10,472 nt of DNA from Alphaproteobacteria bacterium (GCA_030430995.1 JAUIKA010000032.1:1-10472), one strand, 5' to 3'; shown: positions 1 to 7,038, counted from the first letter of the stretch. Notes: generated by a model not told the origin, from the letters alone. A program made the numbers and translations.

Positions 1-21
1 TGTCTCAAGTAGATTTACGGT

Positions 22-34
22 GAGGTAAAACCTC
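22..34. repeat. Short perfect hairpin at left edge
   Basis: GAGGT, an AAA loop and ACCTC form a 5-bp perfect stem. No T-run follows, so it is a poor fit to an intrinsic terminator. Stop codons occur in all three reverse frames within the first 36 bases, and the forward frames also close quickly, so no gene is seen entering from the left. The function is unknown and the hairpin may be chance. Confidence 0.2.
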
Positions 35-120
35 TAACAATGCGAAAAATATGTGAATGAATTTTTAACTTGATATGGTATCTTACATTATCAAAACAGA
101 TAATCTATATTTTATTAACA

Positions 121-330
121 ATGTCGAAATTAGAATTTTTTGAATGTTTTGCAAGAGTATTTAGCATTTCTTTAGGTTGCTCTGAAAAAGAAGGTGATGT
201 GGCGCTTCATATGACTTTCTATGCTATGGATAGAGGTGGTTGTAGGGAGTATGAAAGTGATTGGTGTGAAGTTGTGGACAAAGTCTGTGAAGTAATTGGT
301 GAAACATCAGTTTCTTATGAGAGGTTATAG
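121..330 (+). CDS. Small hypothetical protein (69 aa)
   Basis: I do not recognise this protein. It begins MSKLEFFECF and ends in SYERL, followed by TAG. The frame could be extended upstream to a TTG at position 70, but the ATG at 121 is preferred because the extra stretch (MIWYLTLSKQIIYILLT) looks like translated AT-rich leader. No clear Shine-Dalgarno sequence precedes the ATG. The protein is acidic and has four cysteines, roughly at residues 9, 20, 40 and 47. It shows no signal peptide, membrane segment or known motif. It lies 113 nt upstream of gatC on the same strand, so it might be an independent small gene. Length and composition are compatible with a real protein, but a chance ORF in AT-rich DNA is not excluded. 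Confidence 0.45.
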   Translation: MSKLEFFECFARVFSISLGCSEKEGDVALHMTFYAMDRGGCREYESDWCEVVDKVCEVIGETSVSYERL

Positions 331-409
331 TATTATAATTCTAGTAGGGGTTAATTTATTATGATTTTAAGTGAATGCAGAAATAATAGCCTTTAAAAAT
401 TGAGTATTC

Positions 410-415
410 TATAAT
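410..415 (+). promoter_or_regulatory. Candidate -10 box upstream of gatC
   Basis: A perfect TATAAT lies 28 nt upstream of the gatC ATG, a reasonable position for the start of the gatCAB-dapB transcript. There is no convincing -35 hexamer at 16-18 nt spacing (the sequence there is near TAGCCT). Another TATAAT occurs at 334-339 and is equally unsupported. AT-rich DNA produces such boxes often, so this is only a candidate. Confidence 0.3.
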
Positions 416-443
416 ACAATATGGACTGTTTAAAAATTTTGCT

Positions 444-749
444 ATGAGTGATGTTATTACTGATGAAATAATCAATAAGGTTGCAAAACTTGCTAAATTA
501 AGTATTAAAGAGGAGGACTTTGGATTAGTAAAACAAAGGTTATCTAGCGTATTTGATATGCTTTCTTGCTTGGAGGAGATAGATCTTAGTAGTGTTGAGC
601 CTATGTATTCTGCATGTGACTCTTATATTTCTTTAAGGGAAGATATGGTAGAAAATACAGATAAAGAAATTTTCGAATATGCAGATAGAACAAAAAAAGA
701 GAGATATAAAGAAATCTCATATTACACAGTTAATAAAATTATAGAGTAA
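444..749 (+). CDS. gatC: Asp/Glu-tRNA(Asn/Gln) amidotransferase subunit C
   Basis: GatC is the small subunit of the cytoplasmic GatCAB amidotransferase. It wraps around and stabilises GatA and GatB, which convert Glu-tRNA(Gln) and/or Asp-tRNA(Asn) to the correct amidated form. The 101-aa length is normal for the family. The N-terminal helix with VAKLAKLSIKEED, the following FDMLSCLEEIDLSSVEPMYSA segment and the acidic LREDMVE segment are typical of GatC. The ATG at 444 lacks a good ribosome binding site, as do most genes here. The stop TAA is followed after 2 nt by the gatA ATG, so gatC is the first gene of a co-transcribed set. Gene order alone makes the assignment nearly certain. Confidence 0.93.
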   Translation: MSDVITDEIINKVAKLAKLSIKEEDFGLVKQRLSSVFDMLSCLEEIDLSSVEPMYSACDSYISLREDMVENTDKEIFEYADRTKKERYKEISYYTVNKIIE

Positions 750-751
750 TA

Positions 752-2215
752 ATGGAATTAATAAAACTTTCTATTAAAGACGCATTGGATGGGTTTACGT
801 CTGGCAAATTTACAGCTACGGATCTTATAGATGCGCATATCAAACAAATAAAAAAAACTCATAGATTAAATATATTCATAACCCCGATGTTGGAATATGC
901 TATGGAGAGAGCAAAAGAATCTGATATTAGAATAAAAAATTCCAATATGCGGCCTCTAGAAGGGGTTCCGGTATCTGTAAAAGATAATTTCTGTATGGAC
1001 TCGATAGCTACAACAGCAGGTTCAAAAATGTTAGAGGGCTTTGTTCCTAAATATACAGCTACGATAGTACAAAAACTTTTGGATGCAGGGGCCATTATAA
1101 TAGGTAAGACTAATATGGATGAATATGCTATGGGGGTTTCTAATATTACTAGCTACTTTGGTAAGGTAATCAGCCCATGGCATACAAAGGAAGAATATAG
1201 CCCTGGTGGTTCTTCAGGGGGAAGCGCTGCATCTGTTTCAGCTTTTTGTGCTATGGCGTCTATAGGTAGTGATACAGGAGGCTCCGTTCGTCACCCTGCT
1301 GCTTTTACAGGAACGGTAGGGGTTAGGCCAAGCTATGGTAGATGTTCTAGATATGGGATGATACCATATAGTAGCTCTATAGATCAAGCGGGTGTTATAG
1401 CTAGAAATTGTGAAGATGCAGCATTGGTGCAAGAGGTTATTATGGGTTATGATGCTAAGGATTCTACTTCTGTGGATAGAGATGTAGAGCCTTTAGTAAC
1501 ATCTAGCTATAACATTAAAGGAATGAGAATAGCGGCTCCAAAAGAAATAATGGCTGATGAACATGTGGATAGTGCAATAAAAGATTCATGGGTACACTCA
1601 TTAGCAATGCTTAAAGAGATGGGCGCAGAAATAATAGAGATGCCATTTGTTAGCACAGACCATGCTTTGGCTGCTTATTATACTATTACTCCTGCGGAAG
1701 CATCTTCTAACTTTGCAAAATATGATGGAATTAGATATGGATATAACGCTTACCCTGAAAATTTAGAGCAGCAATATATTAAAACGCGTTCAGAAGGCTT
1801 TGGGGAAGAGGTTCAGAGAAGGATGATGGTTGGAATGTATGTACTTTCTTCTGATGTAAGAGATGCATATTATTTAAAGGGGCTCAAGGTAAGAAGGGTG
1901 ATTAAGGAGCAGTTTGATAAAATTTTTAGTAAGGCTGATGCAGTGGTGATGCCAACCACGCCTACATCTGCTTTTAAATTTTCAGAGATGGGGTCAGACC
2001 CAGTAAAGCTGTATCGCTCTGATATGTATCTTATTCCTGCTAGCCTTGCTTCTGTCCCTGCTGTCTCTGTTCCGGTAGGCTTATGCGAAAATAAAATGCC
2101 GGTTTCTGTCCAGGTTATTACGGATAGATTTGAAGAGGCAAAAATGATGGCTATTGCAAAAGCTATTGAAACTAAGGTAAATATAGATTTTTCACCAAGA
2201 GGATTTGAATGTTAA
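752..2215 (+). CDS. gatA: Asp/Glu-tRNA(Asn/Gln) amidotransferase subunit A
   Basis: GatA is the glutaminase subunit. It releases ammonia from glutamine, and the ammonia is channelled to GatB for tRNA-dependent amidation. The 487-aa length is full for the family. The amidase-signature Ser-cisSer-Lys triad is visible: K77 in PVSVKDNF, S154 in the glycine/serine loop PGGSSGGSAA, and S178 in GSDTGGSVRHPA. Other family landmarks are TNMDEYAMG (about 120-128), SLDQAGV-like SSIDQAGV (208-215) and a C-terminal LASVPAVSVPVGL block. It starts 2 nt after gatC and its last 7 nt overlap gatB, so the three subunits are probably co-translated in sequence. No truncation or missing catalytic residue is seen. 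Confidence 0.97.
   Translation: MELIKLSIKDALDGFTSGKFTATDLIDAHIKQIKKTHRLNIFITPMLEYAMERAKESDIRIKNSNMRPLEGVPVSVKDNFCMDSIATTAGSKMLEGFVPKYTATIVQKLLDAGAIIIGKTNMDEYAMGVSNITSYFGKVISPWHTKEEYSPGGSSGGSAASVSAFCAMASIGSDTGGSVRHPAAFTGTVGVRPSYGRCSRYGMIPYSSSIDQAGVIARNCEDAALVQEVIMGYDAKDSTSVDRDVEPLVTSSYNIKGMRIAAPKEIMADEHVDSAIKDSWVHSLAMLKEMGAEIIEMPFVSTDHALAAYYTITPAEASSNFAKYDGIRYGYNAYPENLEQQYIKTRSEGFGEEVQRRMMVGMYVLSSDVRDAYYLKGLKVRRVIKEQFDKIFSKADAVVMPTTPTSAFKFSEMGSDPVKLYRSDMYLIPASLASVPAVSVPVGLCENKMPVSVQVITDRFEEAKMMAIAKAIETKVNIDFSPRGFEC
2197..2203 (+). promoter_or_regulatory. Shine-Dalgarno for gatB inside the gatA 3' end
   Basis: AAGAGGA lies 5 nt upstream of the ATG at 2209 and within the last codons of gatA. 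It is the clearest ribosome binding site in the window. It supports the ATG at 2209 as the gatB start and hence the 7-nt gatA/gatB overlap. Confidence 0.7.
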
Positions 2216-3648
2216 ATAATGATTGGAAAACAACTATAGGGCTTGAAGTTCATGCCCAAATAAAGTCAAGTAGTAAACTATTTTCTGCAGCAACTACAGA
2301 TTTTGGGAGAGAGCCAAATAGCTCAGTGGCTTTATTTGATATAGCGGTTCCTGGAACATTGCCAGTGCTTAATAAACATTGTGTTATTCAAGCTGTGAAA
2401 ACAGCTTTAGCTTTGAATTGTAATGTCAGTAACATATCTATATTTGATAGGAAAAACTATTTTTATCCTGATCTTGCTTCTGGGTACCAAATATCACAGT
2501 TTTTCTCACCCATTGCAAAAAATGGATATTTAGATATTGCTATGGACGATGCAGGTGAAAAAAGGGTGCAAATCAGTTCAATGCATATGGAGCAAGATGC
2601 AGGCAAAAATGTACATGATCTGCTACCAGATAAAAGCTGTATAGATTTTAATAGGGCAGGAATAGGTTTAATGGAAATAATTACCTCTCCTTGCATTGGG
2701 TCTGCACAGGAAGCTGCAGAATATATAAAAAGCCTTAGAAATATTTTGCGTTATATAGATACATGTGATGGTGATATGGAAAAAGGATCATTACGTTGCG
2801 ATGCTAATGTTTCTGTTTCAAAAGATCAAACAAAGCTCGGTACAAGATGTGAGATAAAAAATTTAAACTCTATTAGCAGTATTATCAGAGCTATTGAATA
2901 TGAAGTTGGAAGGCAGATAGAAGTATTGGAATCTGGTGGTGCAATTATGCAAGCAACAAGATTATTCGATGAAGCCACGGGCAGAACAAGGCAAATGCGC
3001 TCCAAAGAAGAAGCCAGTGATTATAGATATTTCCCAGATCCGGACCTTCTTCCATTATATGTATCTGATGAATATATAGCATCTATAAAAGATAATATGC
3101 CGGAATTGCCTCAATATAAAGAGAAGAGATATATAAAGCAGTATAATTTAAATGCATATGATGCTTCTGTTCTCACGGCAGAAAAAGAACATGCAGCTTA
3201 TTTTGAAAAAGCTGTAGAAGGCAGCGAAAGTAATGCTAAGCAAATAGCAAATTGGATTATTACAGAAGTATTTGGATATTTAAATAAGAATAATATAAGT
3301 ATATTAAAATTTGATATTTCACCCGAATCTTTATCTGCTCTTGTAAATTTAATAGAAGATGGCAGCATCTCTGGCAAAATCGCGAAGGTTGTTTTTAAAG
3401 ATATGATAGAGACAGGTAAGCCAGCTGATATAATAGTAAAAGAGAAAAATTTATTACAAATTTCTGATCCAAAAGAGATTCAGATATTAATAGATAATGT
3501 TTTGGATAAACATAAGGATATAGTTTCTGAGTATAAATCCGGCAAGACTAAATCTTTTGGATTTTTAGTTGGTCAGGTGTTGAAAGCTTCTGGTGGCAAG
3601 GCTAACCCTGGTTTAGTAAACCAATTATTAGGTAAATCTTTAAATTGA
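2209..3648 (+). CDS. gatB: Asp/Glu-tRNA(Asn/Gln) amidotransferase subunit B
   Basis: GatB binds the misacylated tRNA, activates the Glu/Asp side chain with ATP and transfers ammonia delivered from GatA. The 479-aa protein is full length. Near the N-terminus TTIGLEVHAQIKSSSKLFS is the GatB hallmark, followed by DRKNYFYPDLASGYQISQF (about 81-99). The central block RCDANVSVS and the TRLFDEATGRTRQMRSKEEA-DYRYFPDPDLLPL block (about 250-285) are also characteristic. The C-terminal third is the helical GatB/YqeY tail, ending GQVLKASGGKANPGLVNQLL. It overlaps gatA by 7 nt and ends with TGA 4 nt before dapB. Confidence 0.97.
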   Translation: MLNNDWKTTIGLEVHAQIKSSSKLFSAATTDFGREPNSSVALFDIAVPGTLPVLNKHCVIQAVKTALALNCNVSNISIFDRKNYFYPDLASGYQISQFFSPIAKNGYLDIAMDDAGEKRVQISSMHMEQDAGKNVHDLLPDKSCIDFNRAGIGLMEIITSPCIGSAQEAAEYIKSLRNILRYIDTCDGDMEKGSLRCDANVSVSKDQTKLGTRCEIKNLNSISSIIRAIEYEVGRQIEVLESGGAIMQATRLFDEATGRTRQMRSKEEASDYRYFPDPDLLPLYVSDEYIASIKDNMPELPQYKEKRYIKQYNLNAYDASVLTAEKEHAAYFEKAVEGSESNAKQIANWIITEVFGYLNKNNISILKFDISPESLSALVNLIEDGSISGKIAKVVFKDMIETGKPADIIVKEKNLLQISDPKEIQILIDNVLDKHKDIVSEYKSGKTKSFGFLVGQVLKASGGKANPGLVNQLLGKSLN

Positions 3649-3652
3649 TGAT

Positions 3653-4306
3653 ATGAAGATAGGTGTTTCTGGCTCTACTGGCCGTATGGGCAGGGCGGTA
3701 ATAGATGTTTTAAAAAAAAGATCTATAGATTTTTATAGTTGCTCCAGAGCAGAAGGGAGTATAGATGAAATGCTTGAATGTTGTGATGTTATAATAGATT
3801 TTTCTTCTCCTGATTTTTTTATTAGTTTAGCAAGCAAATCTACAAAGCCTATTGTTAGTGGCACAACGGGTTTTTCAGAAGAGGATTTTAGATGTATAGA
3901 AAAAGCTGCTAAAAATACAGCTATATTTTATTCGCCTAATATGAGTATAGGGGTAAATATTATGTCTAATATATTAAAGCAATATTCCAATATTCTAAAA
4001 AAATCTGGTTTTGATGTTGCTATTTTAGATATACATCATAAATATAAAAAAGATTCTCCATCAGGCACTGCTAAATTATTAAAGGAGTCTTCTGGTTGTG
4101 ATAATATTTCCTCTTTAAGGGTTGGGGAGATGATAGGAAAGCATAATGTAATATTCTCTAAAAGTAAAGAAGTTATAGAAATTTCACATATTGCTAGTGA
4201 TAGATCTGTCTTCGCTGATTCAGCTGTAGATTATGCTCTATGGTTTGCAAAAAAAACAGCTGGGTTTATATATACAGCAGAAGATTACTTTAAAGATGTT
4301 AGGTGA
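3653..4306 (+). CDS. dapB: 4-hydroxy-tetrahydrodipicolinate reductase
   Basis: DapB is a cytoplasmic NAD(P)H-dependent reductase that converts hydroxy-tetrahydrodipicolinate to tetrahydrodipicolinate in the diaminopimelate/lysine pathway, which feeds peptidoglycan synthesis. The N-terminal nucleotide-binding loop GVSGSTGRMG (residues 4-13), the SGTTGF loop (69-74) and SPNMSIGVN (94-102) are family motifs. The active-site signature is intact: H128-H129, K132 and DSPSGTA (134-140). At 217 aa it is shorter than typical DapB (about 240-270 aa). The shortening appears to lie between the first Rossmann strand and the DVIIDFSSP strand. It starts 4 nt after gatB and probably shares its transcript. 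Its 3' end overlaps the convergent minus-strand gene by 8 nt. Confidence 0.93.
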   Translation: MKIGVSGSTGRMGRAVIDVLKKRSIDFYSCSRAEGSIDEMLECCDVIIDFSSPDFFISLASKSTKPIVSGTTGFSEEDFRCIEKAAKNTAIFYSPNMSIGVNIMSNILKQYSNILKKSGFDVAILDIHHKYKKDSPSGTAKLLKESSGCDNISSLRVGEMIGKHNVIFSKSKEVIEISHIASDRSVFADSAVDYALWFAKKTAGFIYTAEDYFKDVR

Positions 4307-4862
4307 CGCTCAAAGCTTTAGATGCGAATGCTGCAACTAAAATAGTTTTAACAGATCTATTTAAAAGGCGTCTATCATTTTGTGTAATATGTATATGCTC
4401 TTTTTCTATAAGTACTATATCATTATCTAAATCTGCAGATATTATATAAGCTCTTCTATTATTAAGTCTTAATTCAGATATACAATTTTTATTTAAGTGG
4501 TGTTTTGGATTATTACAATATTTTGTTATATATTGTAACAATTCATAATTTAAATGATAGTGATTCAATATAGTATTTTGAGATTTTGAATAAGTGACTA
4601 TTGCATCTAGTGAAAAATAGCCACATGTTTTATGTGCTACTTCAATGAAGGTTTCGTTATTAGAGGTGTTATTACATAAGGTTTCAATTAATTGGTTAAT
4701 AAATTCTAACTCTAATGATTGTGAAGCGAATTTTAGTGTAGAATAAGATTTATATCGTTGTAGTATCTCCTGCTCTTTGTTTTTGTAGTATAATCCATGG
4801 CATATCCATAATGCTATTGATCCAAAAATATAAAACAAACCGGAGATTAAAACTGTGCCCAT
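4299..4862 (-). CDS. Single-pass membrane protein, possibly GAF-like (187 aa)
   Basis: This protein is not confidently recognised. From the ATG at 4862 it begins MGTVLISGLFYIFGSIALWI, a hydrophobic segment of about 20 residues followed by positively charged YYKNKEQE. This suggests one N-terminal membrane anchor with the rest in the cytoplasm. A TTG at 4874 would add only four residues, and neither start has a good ribosome binding site. The soluble part (about 40-187) ends in an ITQNDRRLLNRSVKTILVAA helix and contains alternating hydrophobic strands such as AYIISADLDNDIVLIEK. That pattern recalls the end of a GAF sensor domain, but this is inference from pattern only. No kinase, cyclase or DNA-binding domain follows. 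The gene is convergent with dapB (8-nt overlap) and has a plausible promoter just upstream. Confidence 0.6.
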   Translation of the reverse strand: MGTVLISGLFYIFGSIALWICHGLYYKNKEQEILQRYKSYSTLKFASQSLELEFINQLIETLCNNTSNNETFIEVAHKTCGYFSLDAIVTYSKSQNTILNHYHLNYELLQYITKYCNNPKHHLNKNCISELRLNNRRAYIISADLDNDIVLIEKEHIHITQNDRRLLNRSVKTILVAAFASKALSVT

Positions 4863-4884
4863 ACAATATAACAACTTTGGATTA

Positions 4885-4923
4885 TCTTGATTAATATATT
4901 ACATACTCATAGTTTAATCAAGA
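4885..4923 (-). promoter_or_regulatory. Promoter embedded in a perfect 10-bp inverted repeat
   Basis: TCTTGATTAA (4885-4894) and TTAATCAAGA (4914-4923) form a perfect 10-bp inverted repeat with a 19-nt spacer. Read on the minus strand, TTGATT (4921-4916) and TATATT (4898-4893) are 17 nt apart, a good sigma-70-type arrangement. They place the predicted transcription start about 20-25 nt before the ATG at 4862. Each arm of the repeat overlaps one promoter box, so a dimeric regulator bound there would compete with RNA polymerase. The operator role is inferred. The repeat and hexamers are directly visible. Confidence 0.5.
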
Positions 4924-5294
4924 AAATATTTTAAGTGTGACTAATAGGGACGTAACGCTAAGGTTGTGGTTATGTTATGACTTATTCGATTCACTTTAGG
5001 TATATTATTACTAGTTGTTATTGAAATACATTCTTTAATATAACCGAGAGTTGGCAATGATATTATTTTAGATTCATATGTATTTTCTCTGTGCAATTAT
5101 GACATGTATAGAGCTGTTTATATGGTGTAGCTTAAAGATATTGATAGCGTTTTTTCTAAGAATATTCTGTAGTATATTTGAGAAAGTTAATTAATAAGTC
5201 TTGTGAGTTGCTTATTATTCTATTTCTCAAATAATTATAGTAATGAAAAAGGGAATGAGCTACACTAGATATTAAAACCTATTAATACTTTATT
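4924..5294. other. Intergenic region without a gene
   Basis: These 371 nt have stops scattered in all frames, and I see no credible coding region or tRNA. The first half (to about 5120) shows no feature I can name. The second half holds the nested inverted repeats described at 5123-5267 and the leader of the interrupted frame that begins at 5295. There is no clear ribosome binding site before that ATG. Confidence 0.6.
5123..5267. repeat. Nested inverted repeats forming a long imperfect hairpin
   Basis: Five complementary segment pairs are nested around one centre: 5123-5134 with 5256-5267 (12 pairs, two G-U), 5150-5156 with 5245-5251 (one G-U), 5167-5171 with 5236-5240 (one G-U), 5175-5185 with 5223-5233 (TATTTGAGAAA and TTTCTCAAATA, perfect 11 bp), and 5192-5198 with 5211-5217 (TAATAAG and CTTATTA, perfect 7 bp). 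The apical loop is 12 nt. The element ends 27 nt before the ATG at 5295. It could be a structured leader RNA, a small RNA, a miniature transposon-like relic or a regulatory site. No T-run follows on the plus strand, so it is not a classical terminator. Confidence 0.45.
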
Positions 5295-6044
5295 ATGAGA
5301 GAAGAGTTACGTCAGATGTTCTGGAAAAACCCTACTAGACTTGGAGATTGGGATGTGTGGCCAGGGAGAGACGGATATAGCTTTAACATTGACTACATTC
5401 ACTTAGGGGACACTGGGTTGTCTTTGGCTGATGTGCAAAGTGAATTAGAAGGAGATAAGTCGGAAGAGGCAGAAGAGCTTAAAGCAAAGGCAACAACGAT
5501 ATCTGTAGGCAATAGTTCATGTATTCCTAGATTCCTACATTTTGTTGTAAAAATTGCTGAATATTTTCCTAATCTTGAATCATTATCTATTTCTAACGTA
5601 GTTCTACACCCAGTAGTTTTTTCTATTATAGGTGGTATAAAAAGTCTTAAATCATTACATATTTCTATAGATTCAAGACATTTGATGTATAACGGATCAT
5701 CTCTTTCTGATGCATATGGTGAATCTAGTCCCGTTAGTTAAGCAGAACGAGTAGAAATTTTGATAGGTTTTTTCAGTGGGCTAAGTCGAATGGATTGTAG
5801 CTTAGATATATTAGATATCGTATTTCATCCAGAGGTTTATCCTGGTTTTTTTCCAGAGGACCCAGAGGCTTTTAATAATCGGATGGGGGTAGCACTATTA
5901 CCAAAAGTTAGAGAGCAGCTACATATAGCATCTGCAAAGCATCATTTCAAAGGTAATTTTTCGCTCTGTTAAGTTACAACTTTGGGGATGATGTTTACTT
6001 ATACAGAAGTAGATATTGATAGAATAAAAAAAGATCCATTTAAA

Positions 6045-6302
6045 GCTTATCCTGGCTTTAAATTAGTAAAAAAAGTTAGAGATGTATATCTTAACTTTGC
6101 TGAGCTTTGTATACAGAAGGAAAAAGAAGATGGTGCAAAAACATCAGATAGTAGCACTAAAGCGGAGTTTATTAAGGCGACGGAGGCTCTGTATCAGCTA
6201 AAGAAACATATTGACAAGTTTATAGGAGTAGCAGAAGAAGGTGATGGTGTTGCAGCAGTAGAATTGCCAGAAGAAGTGCTTGGTTTTGTAGATGCAGAAT
6301 TA
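6045..6302 (+). repeat. Diverged domain repeat, copy A
   Basis: This protein-level repeat runs from about YPGFKLVKKVRDVYLNF through KEKEDGAKTSD (DGAK codons begin at 6129) to GFVDAEL (from 6282). It matches copy B at 6423-6704 in the same order: GFK/PYK, KEK-DGAK-SD, FI, L..K.L/I, EEVL/SEVL and GFVD. The DGAK-to-GFVD distance is 51 codons here and 57 in copy B. Divergence is high, so the duplication is old. Confidence 0.5.
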
Positions 6303-6422
6303 TTTGCTATGGGTTTTTTATGTAATGATGCTAGTTTATTCAAAGGCCATATAGAGTAAGCTGCTCTTAAATTTTTGGCCTTATTTAGAGTAAAAAAAAT
6401 AGTGGAATTTTCAAAAGAAGGA

Positions 6423-6704
6423 GCCGCTGGTCCATATAAAATATTGGTTACAAAAGCATTAGAAAGTTTTTTAAAAGAGAGGGCAGATGGGGCAAAAGAT
6501 AGTGATAAGGTTAGTGATATGTTTATTCAAACTTTTAAACCATTTTTGTCAGCAAAACAATTATCAGAAGGTTTAACTTATAAAGAAGCATCAGAAGTAT
6601 TAGTATGTAATTATAGTAATATTGGTATATCTATAGTTAATAGAGAGGTGTCAAAGGGTTTTGTGGATTTTATACAAGCTGAATTTAGTGCTTTAGTGGA
6701 AGAG
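6423..6704 (+). repeat. Diverged domain repeat, copy B
   Basis: This is the second copy of the domain at 6045-6302. It runs from AGPYKILVTKALESF through KERADGAKDSD (DGAK codons from 6486) and TYKEASEVLV (from 6576) to KGFVDFIQAEFSALVEE (GFVD from 6657). The in-frame TAA at 6357 lies between the copies. A remnant of the TYKEAS-plus-hydrophobic motif recurs at 6879-6908, after the fourth TAA, with different codons. Confidence 0.5.
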
Positions 6705-7038
6705 AGAGATTCTATAAAGGCAAAACTTGATGCTATTACTGGTTGTAATGGGGGCGAAGAGGAAGAAGGAGTAGTTGATAATGCATGCCTAGCTGGGGCA
6801 GCTCAGGAAGGGCTAGTTGCTAATGGGGCATTTTTAGAGGGTGCATAATATAGAATTGATTATACAAGTGCATATAGAACATATAAGGAGGCTTCCCAAA
6901 TAGTTCTATAATAATAAGATGCAGGCTTTTTTCGTTTAAGGTTATATGTAGTTAAAAATTGTTAAAATATCATTGTAATATGCTTGATCAGAGTTGTAAT
7001 ATATTCTATTAAAAATAATATATCAAATACTTAAGCAT

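Larger units (their letters stand above)
5295..6911 (+). pseudogene. Interrupted LRR-like, repeat-domain gene with in-frame TAAs
   Basis: One reading frame runs for 1,617 nt and is cut by TAA at 5739, 5970, 6357 and 6846, ending in a tandem TAA-TAA-TAA from 6909. No frameshift is needed anywhere. The first piece (from the ATG at 5295, 148 aa) has leucine-rich-repeat-like periodicity around residues 91-125, with FPNLESLSISNVVLHP and then IKSLKSLHISI. The second piece contains SLDILDIVFHPEVYPGFF. Pieces three and four contain two diverged copies of one domain, and the fourth ends in an acidic EEEE stretch and an Ala/Gly-rich tail. Pieces two and four would need TTG starts (5760, 6375), so four separate genes is unlikely. 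LRR and repeat proteins near secretion genes suggest a former host-directed effector, which is inference. Recent nonsense decay is the default reading, and read-through or separate translation of the pieces is possible. Confidence 0.6.

Noticed and set aside
121..330. Small protein as an acyl carrier protein
   Set aside because: Length and helix-like pattern are vaguely similar, but there is no DSL phosphopantetheine site, and the alignment needs an insertion at the critical place.
859..1095. Minus-strand ORF inside gatA
   Set aside because: It lies opposite a full-length, motif-complete gatA and has no independent support. The reverse ORFs at 1238-1432, 2463-2696, 7875-8240 and 8646-8882 were rejected for the same reason.
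4924..5120. tRNA or other structured RNA gene in the intergenic region
   Set aside because: No cloverleaf arms, T-loop motif or CCA-type end could be found by eye.
5295..6911. TAA reassigned to glutamine in this genome
   Set aside because: gatC, gatA and virB4 all end at family-appropriate positions with TAA, and gatC and gatA are followed at once by the next gene, so TAA is a normal stop here.
6880..6932. Intrinsic terminator ending in the T-run of GGCTTTTTT
   Set aside because: No upstream segment pairs convincingly with the bases before the T-run, so the stem is missing.
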